From contig CM077597.1 in the NCBI GenBank assembly GCA_039654915.1, positions 39,654,001 to 39,718,000 of the forward strand: a DNA stretch of 64,000 bases. Reading direction: 5' to 3'. The translations under genes were made by a program, and so were the position numbers. The stretch's first letter is position 1. Each line of letters opens with the position of its first letter. Source of the stretch: Aquilaria yunnanensis (lineage: Eukaryota > Streptophyta > Magnoliopsida > Malvales > Thymelaeaceae). The notes beneath the pieces are model-generated. The model saw only the letters and a program-made list of their open reading frames with translations. It did not search any database and was not told the origin of the DNA. Positions 22,106 through 35,156 of this stretch are shown here, one piece after another.

Positions 22106-25100
22106 TGTCACACCTCACACAGGCCCTGGCCTGTGAGTCCCCAACCTGTCTCACAACCCAACTAAGAACTGGGCATCTAGCCCTCGGCCTAACCAACAGA
22201 ACTAACCTTAAGTCTTATTTTCTTAAGGTAATGGGCCTGGGAGGTGGCCCAGGTGGCTTTTAAACCAATCTAGTAATTACTTGCAGCGTAGGTAAAGCCC
22301 AAACCACTTTCTTGCATAACAAGCAAGGTAATAAATAATGCAACTTTCAGTGCATACATGGTGTGCAATCAAGTGTGCTACCTATATGGCAACCAAGAAG
22401 CCCACAATGTTGGTTTAGGTTTTGAAAACCACAAGATATAATGGATGTAGCTATCGGCCAGCAATCGTATATACAATGGAGCACCACAAATCTGATGAGG
22501 TCAAGCCAACAATATCATACAAGTGCCAAACCTTGGCCCATAATTCTCATAGCACAAAACCATACACATAACCATCCATACTCATACATAACTTGGCACA
22601 CAAGGTTCTCAAAATAACATCACCATCTAGGTATCCAAGACTACAAATATACACAACCAAAAGTGTAGTCTACCTAGCAAATAACATGGCCAAAATGCCA
22701 AGCATCCATAAGTTGTTCATGCCAAGTTATGTACAGACCGAGACCCAAATCCTAGTGCTCAAACATCACCTTAAGGATCCCATACAAAAGCACACACTGC
22801 AACACCAAGCCCGTGGCCATATTCATGGTCATAAAGGTGAAAAGAAAAACCAGAGCTAAAGTCCAGATATCCATGCTCTCCTAGACAGTTCCCACTCTAC
22901 AGCCTGCAAGCTTAAACCATAAGTCTCGGCCAACTCACAATAAAACTTGCAAATAATACTAAAGTGTCAAGCCAAGCACACATTGGCACATACCTTAGCA
23001 ACAAAGCAAATAAACACTAAGTGCACACACAAGGCAGCTTAGCACTACTCAGGCTGAATATCCTTGCCTGAAAAAAAAATGGAGAATGGGCAGTGAGTTT
23101 AACTCAGTAGGATTCACTTCATTATACCCAACTCTTAAAGAGTTTATTTAGTTAAGCCGAGTGAATACTCAAGGCTTAACCTCCAATTAGTTAGCTCAAC
23201 CTGCAAAACAAACACAAAGACAAGAAAAGCAGGTGTATCCATATACAATAACAATAGTGGGGGTTAACATGCACAAGAAATCACCAAGGCACACAAGTAC
23301 TCACACACACTTCACATTGTTGCTCTCGGCCATATAAGCCATACATGTACTCGTGTGCAATCCTTGCACATAATCTTACCAAAAACATTCCATATGGAGC
23401 TCCCAAAATGCCAAGCAAATAGGCCACATTCACTTGCATTTTTAGTACATGTACTATAGTCAATTAGCTAATCAACATTGCAACCACATATAACCAATAA
23501 GCCCATCAAGCAACTAAGATCACATGGCAGATTTTTAACCATCACTTAGCCACCTTAACACTTGAACCATGGCATATATTACCAAGCGAACTCAAGTGCA
23601 GTGAACCCTACCTCAAGCTCTCGGTCTCCAATAAAACTTCAAGTGTCCAAGTGCCTTTCAACCTCAATGCCTACCATAATAAGGCATAATCATTAACAAC
23701 ATAACCCATGGATCAAATACCATGATTTCAATGAAAGACACTATCACCCAACACTTTGAAGCTCTCGGCCATATAAGCCAAAATACTTAAACATAAGCTG
23801 CCCATTAATCTCACATACCATGAGCCATTATAATCTCCAATAAACAACAACCATGGCATTAATGCCAAGTAACCAAGTGAAATATACCTTTTCACTCTAA
23901 TTCATACTTTCGGCCAAAGCACATATTTTCACATAGTTGTACTACTCAACATACCAATTCACTAAATGAGTATCCAAACAACTAGTGAACTCATTCATGG
24001 CACAATTACCATGCAAATAGGCAACATTACAAGTAAGCACCAATTCCACCCTTTCGGCCATAGTACCCATTTCATATACACATGTTCTTTATTCAATCCA
24101 ATCCAACACATAACTACCAATGCATCATTAAGCATGGTTCATGGCGTCAATGCCCTGTAAAGAAAGGTTGGACATGAGTTACCTCCAAACTCACTTTCGG
24201 CCAAAGTACCAACTTGCACAATCTTGGTGTCCTTCGTCCAAACAACCTATCACAAGGTTAAATGATCATCAACAAGCATCACACATGGATTAATTTCCAT
24301 GAATTCCAAGGAGAACACCAAGAACACATATTCAACACATTCGGCCATAGCTAGGTTTTTGACCAAGCATTTCAATTGCTTTAAATCTCCAAGCTTAGCA
24401 ACAAATGAGCGTTCCAAAATCCTTGTTCATGGAAGGAAATACCATGGATTCAAGGAAAAACCAAGGTTACCTCAAGAACCCTAGCTCAATTTGCTCGGCC
24501 CTTCACCGATTCCTCATGAACAAAGCTTGATTCCAAGCAAGCACAAGCCGAATCCACTTCTCCAAGCTTGAATCCGCCCAAACCCTCAAGAACTTTGGAT
24601 TTAGAAGCAAGATTGTGAAGGAACTCTCAAGGGTGCTCTCGGTTTAGCAAGGACAAGGGAGCCGAAATGAAGCAAATGACTTAGGCTAGTTTCGGCCGAA
24701 AGTCATTGGCTTTAGTTAGCCAAAAATGCTAAGCTCACTTCCATTTCCTTGCATGGCGCATTAAAGCCCTTAAGTTCACTTGTGCACAAGGCCGCCACTC
24801 AATTTGGTATCTACATGTACACTTAAGTCCACACATGGCTCAAATTGCCAATCAAATAAACAACACAAGTACCAATGTGTCATAAGTACTCATGCATAAC
24901 CGGCCATGTAACTAAAATAAAGACTAGTTAGTTTAACTAGTAACTAGTGAATAGTACACTAGTGGTAGACAAGATTTTGACTAGTAATCATTGTTGTCTC
25001 CCAAATTTGGGCTAGTATTGCACTAGTCACCCATTAAACTTGCATGGCCAAAATGATCAACTTGAAGTTGATAGTTTTAATTGTACCACTCATCTACGTG

Positions 25101-25301
25101 TACATTTTGGTCCCCTTTCTCTGTTTTCTGCCAGCTTTCCCATAGTACATGTTCTATGTGCAATTAAGTCCTGAAAGTCTCCAGTTTTGCACATAAGTCA
25201 CTATACCAGTCTCCAGAGCTTCTCTTACTTCCCTTTCTATTTTCTCTCATTTTTCCTTGGTTCTCCTTGGCCTAAGCCAAGCACATAGGAGGTGCCTAAC
25301 A
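22106..25301 (-). mobile_element. G1 chromovirus 3' LTR (3196 bp)
   Basis: Plus strand runs TGTCACACCTCACACAGG...GGTGCCTAACA; on the element strand TGTTAGGCACC...GGTGTGACA. It matches 31963-35156 almost throughout; I count about two dozen differences by eye (roughly 99% identity), indicating a recent insertion. It contains many CTCGGCC/TTCGGCC-type motifs and no credible ORF (short ones at 22593, 23281, 23966 and 24299 are chance). It is bounded inside by the polypurine tract at 25302 and outside by the stub at 22014-22105. Confidence 0.95.
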
Positions 25302-25318
25302 ATTCCTCCCTCCTTAAG
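25302..25318 (-). promoter_or_regulatory. G1 polypurine tract
   Basis: On the minus strand CTTAAGGAGGGAGGAAT directly precedes the 3' LTR. It is the RNase H-resistant primer for plus-strand synthesis. It overlaps the last codons and stop of pol (25314-25316). Confidence 0.85.
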
Positions 25319-26390
25319 GAATTTGGTCCTCCAAATTCTTCACCAAATTAAGGTACAGCTGAGGATACTTGGAGGCAATTTCCTGTTCTACTTCCCAGGT
25401 TGCCTCTTCGGGAGTATGATTGCTCCACTGCACCTTAATCATAGAAATCCACCTACTCCTCAACTTCCTGGTATCCCTGGCCAGGAACTGGATTGGCACT
25501 TCTTCATAAGTAAGATTAGGTGCCACAATCACAGTTGCAGGTGTTTCTATTTTCTTGTAACTTGGAACATACCTTTTTAGCAAGCTCACATGAAACACAT
25601 TATGTACATTTCCAAGTTCTGGAGGCAAGTCCAGCTGATAAGCCACATTCCCCACTTTGGCTAGTATTTGGTATGGTCCCACATACCTAGGCGCCAGTTT
25701 CCCCTTCTTTCCAAACCTGATTACTCCCTTCATTGGAGAAACTTTGAGCCACACCCAATCTCCTACCTGGAACTCCAGGTCCCTTCTCCTTTTCAAGTTT
25801 GCATAGGCTTGCTGCCTATCATTTGTAGTTTTGATCCTAGTCTGGATCAACTTAATTTTCTCAGTGGTTTCCTTAATAATGTCTGGCCCCAATTCCAACT
25901 TATCTTCTGGCTGATGCCAGCAATGAGGAGTAACACATCTCCTGCCATATAAGGCCTCATAAGGAGCCATTCCTATCACTGAATGATAGCCGTTATTATA
26001 AGAAAACTCTACCAGTGGGAGATGTACATCCCACTCACCCTGGAAGTCAATTACACAACACCTCAACATATCCTCCAGAGTTTGTATAGTTCTCTCTGTC
26101 TGTCCGTCAGTCTGAGGATGGTAAGCAGAACTAAACTTAAGTTTAGTACCTAGTGCCAGGTGCAGGGATTTCCAGAACCTAGAGACAAATCTAGGATCCC
26201 TATCTGACACTATATCGTCTGGTATCCTATGTAATCTTACTATTTCTCTTATATAGAGTTGTGCCAACTTATCCAAAGAATCAGTAAGATTCATAGGAAG
26301 AAAATGGGCTGCCTTGGTCAGTCTATCAACAATGACCCAAATGGCATTATGTTTTCTTCTGGTTAGTGGCATACCCACTACAAAATCCAT
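25314..26390 (-). pseudogene. G1 pol: integrase core, C-terminus and chromodomain
   Basis: 358-residue open segment. Integrase catalytic residues are D2 (MDFVVG), D63 (VSDRDPRF) and E99 (HPQTDGQTER), with DD35E spacing intact. The GPY-type C-terminal region (KLAPRYVGPYQILAKVGNVAYQLDLP) is followed at ~300-350 by a divergent chromodomain (LRSRWISMIKVQW, PEEATWEVEQEIASKYP), which in chromoviruses helps direct integration to marked chromatin. Family: Ty3/gypsy Tekay/Del-like. It joins the upstream RNase H/integrase segment through a 1-nt insertion near 26425, so the Met at 26390 is not a real start. Neighbours: polypurine tract and LTR follow. Confidence 0.94.
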
Positions 26391-26412
26391 AGAGATGGAT
26401 CCCCATTTTCTC

Positions 26413-27207
26413 TCAGGTATAGGGTAAGCTCTGCAGCTTTCCCCCTGGCTTTTGATGCTCCACTTTCACTTGTTGGCAGGTTTCACAACTTGCAACAAGG
26501 GTATTTATATCCTTCCTCAAATATGGCCACCAAAAATGTACTCTGAGTGCATGATACATTTTTGTGGCTCCTGGGTGCATACCCAGCTTACTAGAGTGAG
26601 CCTCCTCCAGTATTTGAATTCTTAGGTTGCCCTTTTCAGGCACATACAACCTATTGTGAAAATATAACATTCCCTGCTTGAAGGAAAAACCCTGGAATAG
26701 TTCTCCATTACTTTTGCCAGAAATTAACTCTAGCTCTTCATCACCAACTTGAGCTTCCCTAATAAGCTCTTTCCATTCTGGTGTAATAGTGAGTACTTTT
26801 AGTTGCTCACTTTCTTCAGCTAACCATTGGTTTGCTAGCTGAGTCATACTCAGGTTTTCGGCCTTATGCTCAGTCTCACCTCCTTTCAGTATCCCAGTAT
26901 AGTTTCTACTGAAGGCATCTGCCACCACATTGGCCTTCCCAGCTGTGTACTCAATTACACAGTCAAAATCTTTTATGTATTCCAGCCACCTTCTTTGTCT
27001 CATATTCAAGTCCTTCTGAGTGAATAAATACCTGAGACTTTTGTGGTCTGTATACACTTGGAATTTATTACCAAGCAAATAGTGTCTCCACTGCTTCAGA
27101 GCAAAGACTACTGCTGCTAGTTCCAGGTCATGCACTGGATATTTCTTCTCATGTGGTCTCAACTGTCTGGACCCAAAAGCAATGGCTTGCTTTTCTTGCA
27201 TCAACAC
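26413..27207 (-). pseudogene. G1 pol: RNase H and integrase zinc domain
   Basis: 264-residue segment. Residues 1-100 are the gypsy RNase H ([45 protein letters not shown]). Residues ~205-253 hold the integrase HHCC zinc finger ([20 protein letters not shown], then CETCQQVK). It is separated from the RT frame by a 1-nt deletion near 27208, just after HVGLGCV, and from the integrase core by a 1-nt insertion near 26425. Otherwise it looks intact, consistent with a young but dead copy. Confidence 0.93.
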
Positions 27208-28753
27208 AACCTAGTCCCACATGAGAGGCATCTGTAAACACCTCATACTCCTTTTCAGGATCAGGCAGGACTAGTACAGGAGTTGTTGTCAGCCTCCTTT
27301 TAAGCTCTTGAAAGCTTTCCTCACATTGAGGTTCCCAGACAAACTTCTGGTTCTTTTTGGTTAACTGAGTCATAGGAGCTGCTAAGACAGAGAATTTTGG
27401 CACAAATCTCCTGTAATAGCCAGCTAACCCCTGGAAGCTTCTGACTTCCCTTACACACTGAGGCTGCTTCCAATCAAGGATTGATCTCACCTTTTCAGGA
27501 TCTACAGCCAATCCTTGATCATTTATTTTATGACCCAGAAATCCAATCTCCTTGGTCCAAAATTTACATTTGCTCAGCTTTTCATATAGCTGATGTTCTT
27601 GGAGTATTCCAAGCACTACTTTAAGGTGTTCCTTATGAGTTTCCTCATCCTTGGAATATACCAAGATATCATCAATGAACACTACCACAAAGTGGTCCAG
27701 GTGTGCCCTGAACACTCGCTGCATCAAATCCATAAAGAATGCAGTTGCATTAGTGAGCCCAAATGGCATCACTGTATATTCAAAATGACCATACCTAGTC
27801 CTGAAAGCAGTCTTAGGTATGTCCTCCTCCTTCACTCTTAGCTGCAAATATCCAGACCTTAGATCAATTTTGGAGAACACTCTTGCTCCTTTTAATTGAT
27901 CAAACAAATCCTCTATTCTTGGCAGAGGATACTTGTTCTTTATGGTCAATGCATTCAGCTTTCTGTAGTCAATACAGAGTCTGAGGGTTCCATCCTTCTT
28001 TTTCACAAATAATACTGGTGCTCCCCAAGGGGATACACTGGGTCTAATGAACCCTTTCTCCAGCAGTTCATCTAACTGCTTCTTGAGTTCTACCATCTCA
28101 GGCACTGCCATTCTGTATGGAGCTGTAGACACTGGTGCTGCTCCTGGTAGCAGCCTAATTTCAAACTCCACCTCCCTCAAGGGTGGTAAACCAGGCAAGT
28201 CTGTTGGAAAGACTCCTGGGAAGTCCTGAAGCACAGGTATCTCCCTGAGTTCATCAGATGTTTCCTGGTTATTCAGTACCAGGCAATCTTGCTCACTTTC
28301 TGGAGTTATCATCTCCAGCACTTTTATATGGCAGTCCATAGCCAAATCTAAGGGCTTCTCCAAATCAAACTTTGTTCCACCAGGCAATATCAACCTTCTG
28401 GCCTGACAATCAATAATGACTCGATTCTCTTCTAACCAATTCATACCCAAAATCACATCATAGCCATGTGTCTCCAACATTATGAGGTTAGTCCTCAATT
28501 TCAGCTTGCCTATCTGTATTTCACAGTTTTCTACCATGTAGTAGGCAAACAAAATTTCATTGCCAGCTGTTCTTACCAAGTACATGTTGTCCATATACTT
28601 TACCTCTAAATTCATGGCTGTCACCAAGCTGGTAGCTATTATGGATAATGAAGCCCCAGTATCAAATAAAACAGTTACTAATTGACCATTGAGATAAAGT
28701 TTACCTTTCAAAGCCTTCCTTCTAGTCCTTTGTTGACTAGTCTCCCTTTCAGC
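27149..28753 (-). pseudogene. G1 pol: protease and reverse transcriptase
   Basis: An aspartic protease ([12 protein letters not shown]) opens the segment, then a gypsy reverse transcriptase ([40 protein letters not shown]) with catalytic FIDD at about residue 376 of the open frame. NATAFF replaces the usual NAPAAF-like motif, a possible weakening change. The open frame reaches back to 28804, but its first 17 codons are LTR sequence: a solo copia LTR begins at 28754 and splits protease from gag. A frameshift near 27208 separates it from RNase H. Confidence 0.94.
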
Positions 28754-30169
28754 TGTTAGTGTTGTGCCTAAAAAGCCAATCATGAGATGATTGTATTTTT
28801 GCACATTGAGTCATGATATTTTATTGAGGCATTAATCCAGCAATTTTGTTTGTTGTTTTGTTTTTGCGTAACGTAATAAACATAATTGTAACCCTAAAAT
28901 AATGATATTCTTAAACATCCCTAGTCTAGTATTATTGTGGAGCGGGTTGCAATAATACATAATGACTAGCATATGTGGAGACTAATATGAGATATGTAGT
29001 CTACATATGGGTACAAGTTGGAGAACTTGTGTACTGGACCGACCCACCATTAGAACACTTCATGGATCGTTATATGAGTGTCATAAGTGATTCTCATAGT
29101 GATCATGGTATATGTAGTCCTTCGACCTAAGATCAGCAAGGTTCCCTACATGTGAGTCACATACTTTGATACTTTCCTTTGTTGCTCGTAACTGAGTGAA
29201 CTTTAAGGAGGTCATTGGGTATGTCACATATCATGCGGAGGGATTTGTATGATCAAGATGGGATTTGTCCCTCCTATGTAACGGGAGTGATATCTTTGGG
29301 CCCCTTGATAGAGTGAGACTTAGAAAATGCATGGCCATGCTCCGATGAGTTGATATATGATATCAATGTCGTCAGTTTAAGTTGGTCTACTCGGTAATCA
29401 AGAAACCAAAGATTGGGCTATACGAGAGTGACACATTCCATGTCTTGTGCTTATTCTTGATATCTTGGACAAAGGGACAATGGCATATATCGGTGATGAT
29501 CATAAAGGTTTAGTCGATTCACCGACAATCTTGTCACTTGGGTAGCAATGATGTGTTGCTAGACACCGCTCATTGCTTATGATCATAAATGTGATTTATG
29601 ATCATTGCCAACATGGCAAGAGCCTATTGGGTCGCACACATAGAGCTATTTGGATCATTAGAGTGCATGGGCTAATTATTTGGGTTATGGTTTCACTTTA
29701 ATTTCGTATTAATAATGGGCCAAGGAGTTGAGCCATTATTAAGCCCGAAATTAAATCCTAATTGGATTAGGGCTTTGAAACCCATTAGGCCTGGAAGTTG
29801 AGTCTCACTATAAATACAACTTTTAAGTGAGAAATTCATAGGTCTCCTTGCCCTAGCCTCCCAAAAGGACAGCCGCACTCTTCTCTTGCAATTCCTTGGA
29901 GGACGCAAGCTAGCACTTGGAACGTAAGAGAAACGCATCTGCCAGGACGTGGTGGAAGCGTGGTGATCCTGAGAGGCTCGTGTGGATACCATAGAGAGCA
30001 TGAACACGTCAACTGTTCAGGTTTTGTGATTCGACTCTACAGTTGAGTGAGAGATCTCAACCGAAAATTAGGTATGAAATTTTTGAACACCCGGTTTACC
30101 CCATTTCACTTGGATCCTAGAGGGTTTTGGTTAAATTCCACTGCGCTGTTTGGCTCCCGAAACCCAACA
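28754..30169 (+). mobile_element. Solo copia LTR inside G1 (antisense to G1)
   Basis: Plus strand runs TGTTAGTGTTGTGCC...CGAAACCCAACA, the reverse complement of the LTR at 5036-6450 and close to it in sequence. Flanks are TCAGC (28749-28753) and TCAAC (30170-30174), a 4-of-5 match taken as the target duplication. G1 gag is on one side and G1 protease on the other, so it sits inside the G1 polyprotein. No copia internal sequence remains. Confidence 0.95.
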
Positions 30170-30816
30170 TCAACTTCCTTGGTCTCAGGTGGTTCTTGTC
30201 CTCTCCTGGCAGGTTCCAGCTGAAACACCCTCCCTGGAAATGTACCAGGCCTTCTTTGCTCCTGAGGAACTCTGGTTGCTGGCCTCCCACCTTGGGCTGG
30301 CCCCTTAGTCCTCAGTTGGGGCATAGGCAACTGTCCCCTAGGTCTTCTGGGATTAAAAGTTCCCAGCAATTTCTTACTGCCTTCACCCCTTTTTGGGCAA
30401 TCCCTCACCCAGTGGTCTGGGGCACCAAATCCATGACACCCTGTGGAAGCCTTAAAGCATGGCTTATTGCCATGAAACTTCCCATAAGTGTTACACTGAG
30501 GACCATATGGTTGTGACTGTGGTCCTCTATCCCTCCTGTTCTCCTTTCTGCTTCCTCCTGCTTCCCTCTCCTCTCTCTACCTTTTTGACATCTGGCCCTT
30601 CTTTGTTCCACTACTACTACCTGGCCCACTCCTCAATTGCTCCTGAGACTCCTGCTCCAGAGCCAGTGCACTCTGCATCACTGTATAATAATCTCTGGCT
30701 CCAATGGCTCTGAGAATCTGTCTCAGCTCAGGTCTTAGACCCCTGATGAACCTTTTGGTCCTTAGCTCTTCTTGTCCTTCATATTGAGGGGCATACCTGA
30801 TCAAGCTGTTGAACCT
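30170..30816 (-). pseudogene. G1 gag C-terminal part with altered zinc knuckle
   Basis: Continues the gag frame after a TAG at 30817-30819. It holds the end of the gag core (RYAPQYEGQEELRTKRFIRGL), a basic linker with a second TAG near 30577, and a nucleocapsid knuckle at ~30396-30440 reading CHGFGAPDHWVRDC. The second cysteine of the CX2CX4HX4C pattern is phenylalanine (TTT for TGT, 30427-30429), so zinc binding is probably lost. A proline/arginine-rich tail follows up to the copia LTR at 30169. The 30106-30408 reading frame that runs into the LTR is chimeric and not a gene. Confidence 0.85.
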
Positions 30817-31827
30817 CTACTCATACTCCAGCACACTGAGGTTCCCCTGGTCCAGTTGGTCAAATTCAACCTGTTTCTGATCTCTCTGTGCTTCACTTAC
30901 ATACTGCTGCCGAAACACTCTGAGAAAATCAGGCCACCTCATAGACCTCCTCCTATCTGGATGCCTCCTCAGGTTCCTCTCCTGGTAACTCCTCTGTACT
31001 GCTCTCCACCAGAGTTCTGCATTCCCCTCTAGCCTAAAATTGGCTAGCAATACTCTCTGGGTGGAAGTAACCTTCATTCTCTCCAATATCTTTTCTAACT
31101 GGTATAACCAGAACTCGGCCTCCTCTGGGTCACAACCCCCTCTGAAAACCGAAGGTTTCAGTGCCAGAAACCCCTCCAACTGGCCCTCCTTTAGTCCTCC
31201 ACTGCTATGCTTTCTCTTCCTCTCTTCTCTGCTACTAGATTTACCTCTGGATGACCTGCTTGACCTGCTCCTGAGTGTGGTCTCCTCAACAGAGGGTTCA
31301 GTCCCTCTAGAGTATATATATGCATCCCTTTCCTCAATATCTCGGCTGTCATCCTCCTCTTCCTCCTCAATTCTGGGCTCTTGCCTCACCTCTGACCTCA
31401 TCCTCCTGGCTCTTGGATGTCTCCTCTCCTCATCCGCCTCCTCTTCGTCTTGATTACCTCCAGCTTGGCTGGACTGATCATAACTCTCTGGCTCTTTGCC
31501 AGGCCTCCTTCTCCTTCTCCCACTCCCTTCTGCCTCCACTGGCTCCATTTCTTCCTGATTCTGGGCTTGGCCTCTAGCCAAGGATTGCATTCCCAGCACT
31601 AGTTGAGCCACTGTGGCATGTAATGACTCCATCATCACTTCCATTCTTTCTTGTCTATCTCTACTTGGCCCAGGTGCTTGGTAACTAGTAGTGGGGTCTT
31701 CAGCCCCATTATGACCCATTTCTCCTGCCTGGGTCTCAGGCACAATTTCCTGCAATCCCCCTACATGACGGGCTGCAGTTTCTTCTTCCTCTCTTAGGGA
31801 ACCCTTGTCCCTGCCTCTAGTTCTCAT
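30817..31827 (-). pseudogene. G1 gag N-terminal part
   Basis: 336 residues from the ATG at 31827. Residues ~1-215 are highly charged and low-complexity (EEEEDDSRDIEERD, RSRSSRSSRGKSSSREERKRK). Residues ~220-336 are the conserved retrotransposon gag (EFWLYQLEKILERM, ANFRLEGNAELWWRA, WPDFLRVFRQQYV, NLSVLEYE), the capsid protein of the particle. The stop at 30817-30819 is a premature TAG; the gag core continues in frame after it. The ATG lies 113 bp past the primer-binding site, as expected. The long acidic N-terminus is unusual but similar in the G2 relative (EDEDRINLRGRRLRSE). Confidence 0.9.
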
Positions 31828-31940
31828 CCTGCACTTTCAATTGCAGTGATTCACAAATATCCAAAATAACACAAGTCTTATTTGAGTTAGCCCTAAAGGG
31901 AACACTGTCTAGGCTTAGCTCTGATTGTACTAAACAAGCA

Positions 31941-31953
31941 GGCTCTGATACCA
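31941..31953 (-). promoter_or_regulatory. G1 primer-binding site
   Basis: Minus strand TGGTATCAGAGCC, complementary to initiator-Met tRNA, 9 bp from the 5' LTR end at 31963. It fixes the element's strand and 5' boundary. Confidence 0.95.
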
Positions 31954-31962
31954 AACAAAGCC

Positions 31963-34900
31963 TGTCACACCTCACACAGGCCCTGGCCTGTGAGTTCCCA
32001 ACCTGTCTCACAACCCAACTAAGAACTGGGCATCTAGCCCTCGGCCTAACCAACAGAACTAACCTTAAGTCTTATTTTCTTAAGGTAATGGGCCTGGGAG
32101 GTGGCCCAGGTGGCTTTTAAACCAATCTAGTAATTACTTGCAGCGTAGGTAAAGCCCAAACCACTTTCTTGCATAACAAGCAAGGCAATAAATAATGTAA
32201 CTTTCAGTGCATACATGGTGTGCAATCAAGTGTGCTACCTATATGGCAACCAAGAAGCCCACAATGTTGGTTTAGGTTTTGAAAACCACAAGATATAATG
32301 GATGTAGCTATCGGCCAGCAATCGTATATACAATGGAGCACCACAAATCTGATGAGGTCAAGCCAACAATATCATACAAGTGCCAAACCTTAGCCCATAA
32401 TTCTCATAGCACAAAACCATACACATAACCATCCATACTCATACATAACTTGGCACACAAGGTTCTCAAAATAACATCACCATCTAGGTATCCAAGACTA
32501 CAAATATACACAACCAAAAGTGTAGTCTACCTAGCAAATAACATGGCCAAAATGCCAAGCATCCATAAGTTGTTCATGCCAAGTTATGTATAGACCGAGA
32601 CCCAAATCCTAGTGCTCAAACATCACCTTAAGGATCCCATACAAAAGCACACACTGCAACACCAAGCCCGTGGCCATATTCATGGTCATAAAGGTGAAAA
32701 GCAAAACCAGAGCTAAAGTCCAGATATCCATGCTCTCCTAGACAGTTCCCACTCTACAGCCTGCAAGCTTAAACCATAAGTCTCGGCCAACTCACAATAA
32801 AACTTGCAAATAATACTAAAGTGTCAAGCCAAGCACACATTGGCACATACCTTAGCAACAAAGCAAATAAACACTAAGTGCACACACAAGGCAGCTTAGC
32901 ACTACTCAGGCTGAATATCCTTGCCTGAAAAAAAGTTGGAGAATGGGCAGTGAGTTTAACTCAGTAGGATTCACTTCATTATACCCAACTCTTAAAGAGT
33001 TTATTTAGTTAAGCCGAGTGAATACTCAAGGCTTAACCTCCAATTAGTTAGCTCAACCTGCAAAACAAACACAAAGACAAGAAAAGCAGGTGTATCCATA
33101 TACAATAACAATAGTGGGGTTAACATGCACAAGAAATCACCAAGGCACACAAGTACTCACACACACTTCACATTGTTGCTCTCGGCCATATAAGCCATAC
33201 ATGTACTCGTGTGCAATCCTTGCACATAATCTTACCAAAAACATTCCATATGGAGCTCCCAAAATGCCAAGCAAATAGGCCACATTCACTTGCATTTTTA
33301 GTACATGTACTATAGTCAATTAGCTAATCAACATTGCAACCACATATAACCAATAAGCCCATCAAGCAATTAAGATCACATGGCAGATTTTTAACCATCA
33401 CTTAGCCACCTTAACACTTGAACCATGGCATATATTACCAAGCGAACTCAAGTGCAGTGAACCCTACCTCAAGCTCTCGGTCTCCAATAAAACTTCAAGT
33501 GTCCAAGTGCCTTTCAACCTCAATGCCTACCATAATAAGGCATAATCATTAACAACAAAACCCATGGATCAAATACCATGATTTCAATGAAAGACACTAT
33601 CACCCAACACTTTGAAGCTCTCGGCCATATAAGCCAAAATACTTAAACATAAGCTGCCCATTAATCTCACATACCATGAGCCATTATAATCTCCAATAAA
33701 CAACAACCATGGCATTAATGCCAAGTAACCAAGTGAAATATACCTTTTCACTCTAATTCATACTTTCAGCCAAAGCACATATTTTCACATAGTTGTACTA
33801 CTCAACATACCAATTCACTAAATGAGTATCCAAACAACTAGTGAACTCATTCATGGCACAATTACCATGCAAATAGGCAACATTACAAGTAAGCACCAAT
33901 TCCACCCTTTCGGCCATAGTACCCATTTCATATACACATGTTCTTTATTCAATCCAATCCAACACATAACTACCAATGCATCATTAAGCATGGTTCATGG
34001 CGTCAATGCCCTGTAAACAAAGGTTGGACATGAGTTACCTCCAAACTCACTTTCGGCCAAAGTACCAACTTGCACAATCTTGGTGTCCTTCGTCCAAACA
34101 ACCTATCACAAGGTTAAATGATCATCAACAAGCATCACACATGGATTAATTTCCATGAATTCCAAGGAGAACACCAAGAACACATATTCAACACATTTGG
34201 CCATAGCTAGGTTTTCCACCAAGCATTTCAATTGCTTTAAATCTCCAAGCTTAGCAACAAATGAGCGTTCCAAATCCTTGTTCATGGAAGGAAATACCAT
34301 GGATTCAAGGAAAAACCAAGGTTACCTCAAGAACCCTAGCTCAATTTACTTGGCCCTTCACCGATTCCTCATGAACAAAGCTTGATTCCAAGCAAGCATA
34401 AGCCGAATCCACTTCTCCAAGCTTGAATCCGCCCAAAACCTCAAGAACTTTGGATTTAGAAGCAAGATTGTGAAGGAACTCTCAAGGGTGCTCTCTGTTT
34501 AGCAAGGACAAGGGAGCCGAAATGAAGCAAATGACTTAGGCTAGTTTCGGCCGAAAGTCATTGGCTTTAGTTAGCCAAAAATGCTAAGCTCACTTCCATT
34601 TCCTTGCATGGCGCATTAAAGCCCTTAAGTTCACTTGTGCACAAGGCCGCCACTCAATTTGGTATCTACATGTACACTTAAGTCAACACATGGCTCAAAT
34701 TGCCAAGCAAATAAACAACACAAGTACCAATGTGTCATAACTACTCATGCATAACCGGCCATTTAACTAAAATAAAGACTAGTTAGTTTAACTAGTAACT
34801 AGTGAATAGTACACTAGTGGTAGACAAGATTTTGACTAGTAATCATTGTTGTCTCCCAAATTTGGGCTAGTCTTGCACTAGTCACCCATTAAACTTGCAT

Positions 34901-35156
34901 GGCCGAAATGATCAACTTGAAGTTGATAGTTTTAATTGTACCACTCATCTACGTGTACATTTTGGTCCCCTTTCTCTGTTTTCTGCCAGCTTTCCCATAG
35001 TACATGTTCTATGTGCAATTAAGTCCTGAAAGTCTCCAGTTTTGCACATAAGTCACTATACCAGTCTCCAGAGCTTCTCTTACTTCCCTTTCTATTTTCT
35101 CTCATTTTTCCTTGGTTCTCCTTGGCCTAAGCCAAGCACATAGGAGGTGCCTAACA
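31963..35156 (-). mobile_element. G1 chromovirus 5' LTR (3194 bp)
   Basis: Same boundaries and nearly the same sequence as 22106-25301. Differences seen are single substitutions and 1-2 nt indels (for example poly-A length near 32930). It ends GGTGCCTAACA against satellite at 35157. It should hold the promoter for G1 on the minus strand; I did not find an unambiguous TATA box by eye. Confidence 0.95.

Noticed and set aside
22593..24484. Short ORFs in G1 LTRs that recur at 33090-34385
   Set aside because: They recur only because the two LTRs are near-identical; the sequence is non-coding LTR.
27593..28229. Plus-strand ORFs over G1 pol (and 30127-30516, 31040-31602 over gag)
   Set aside because: Antisense shadows of clear minus-strand gag-pol coding.
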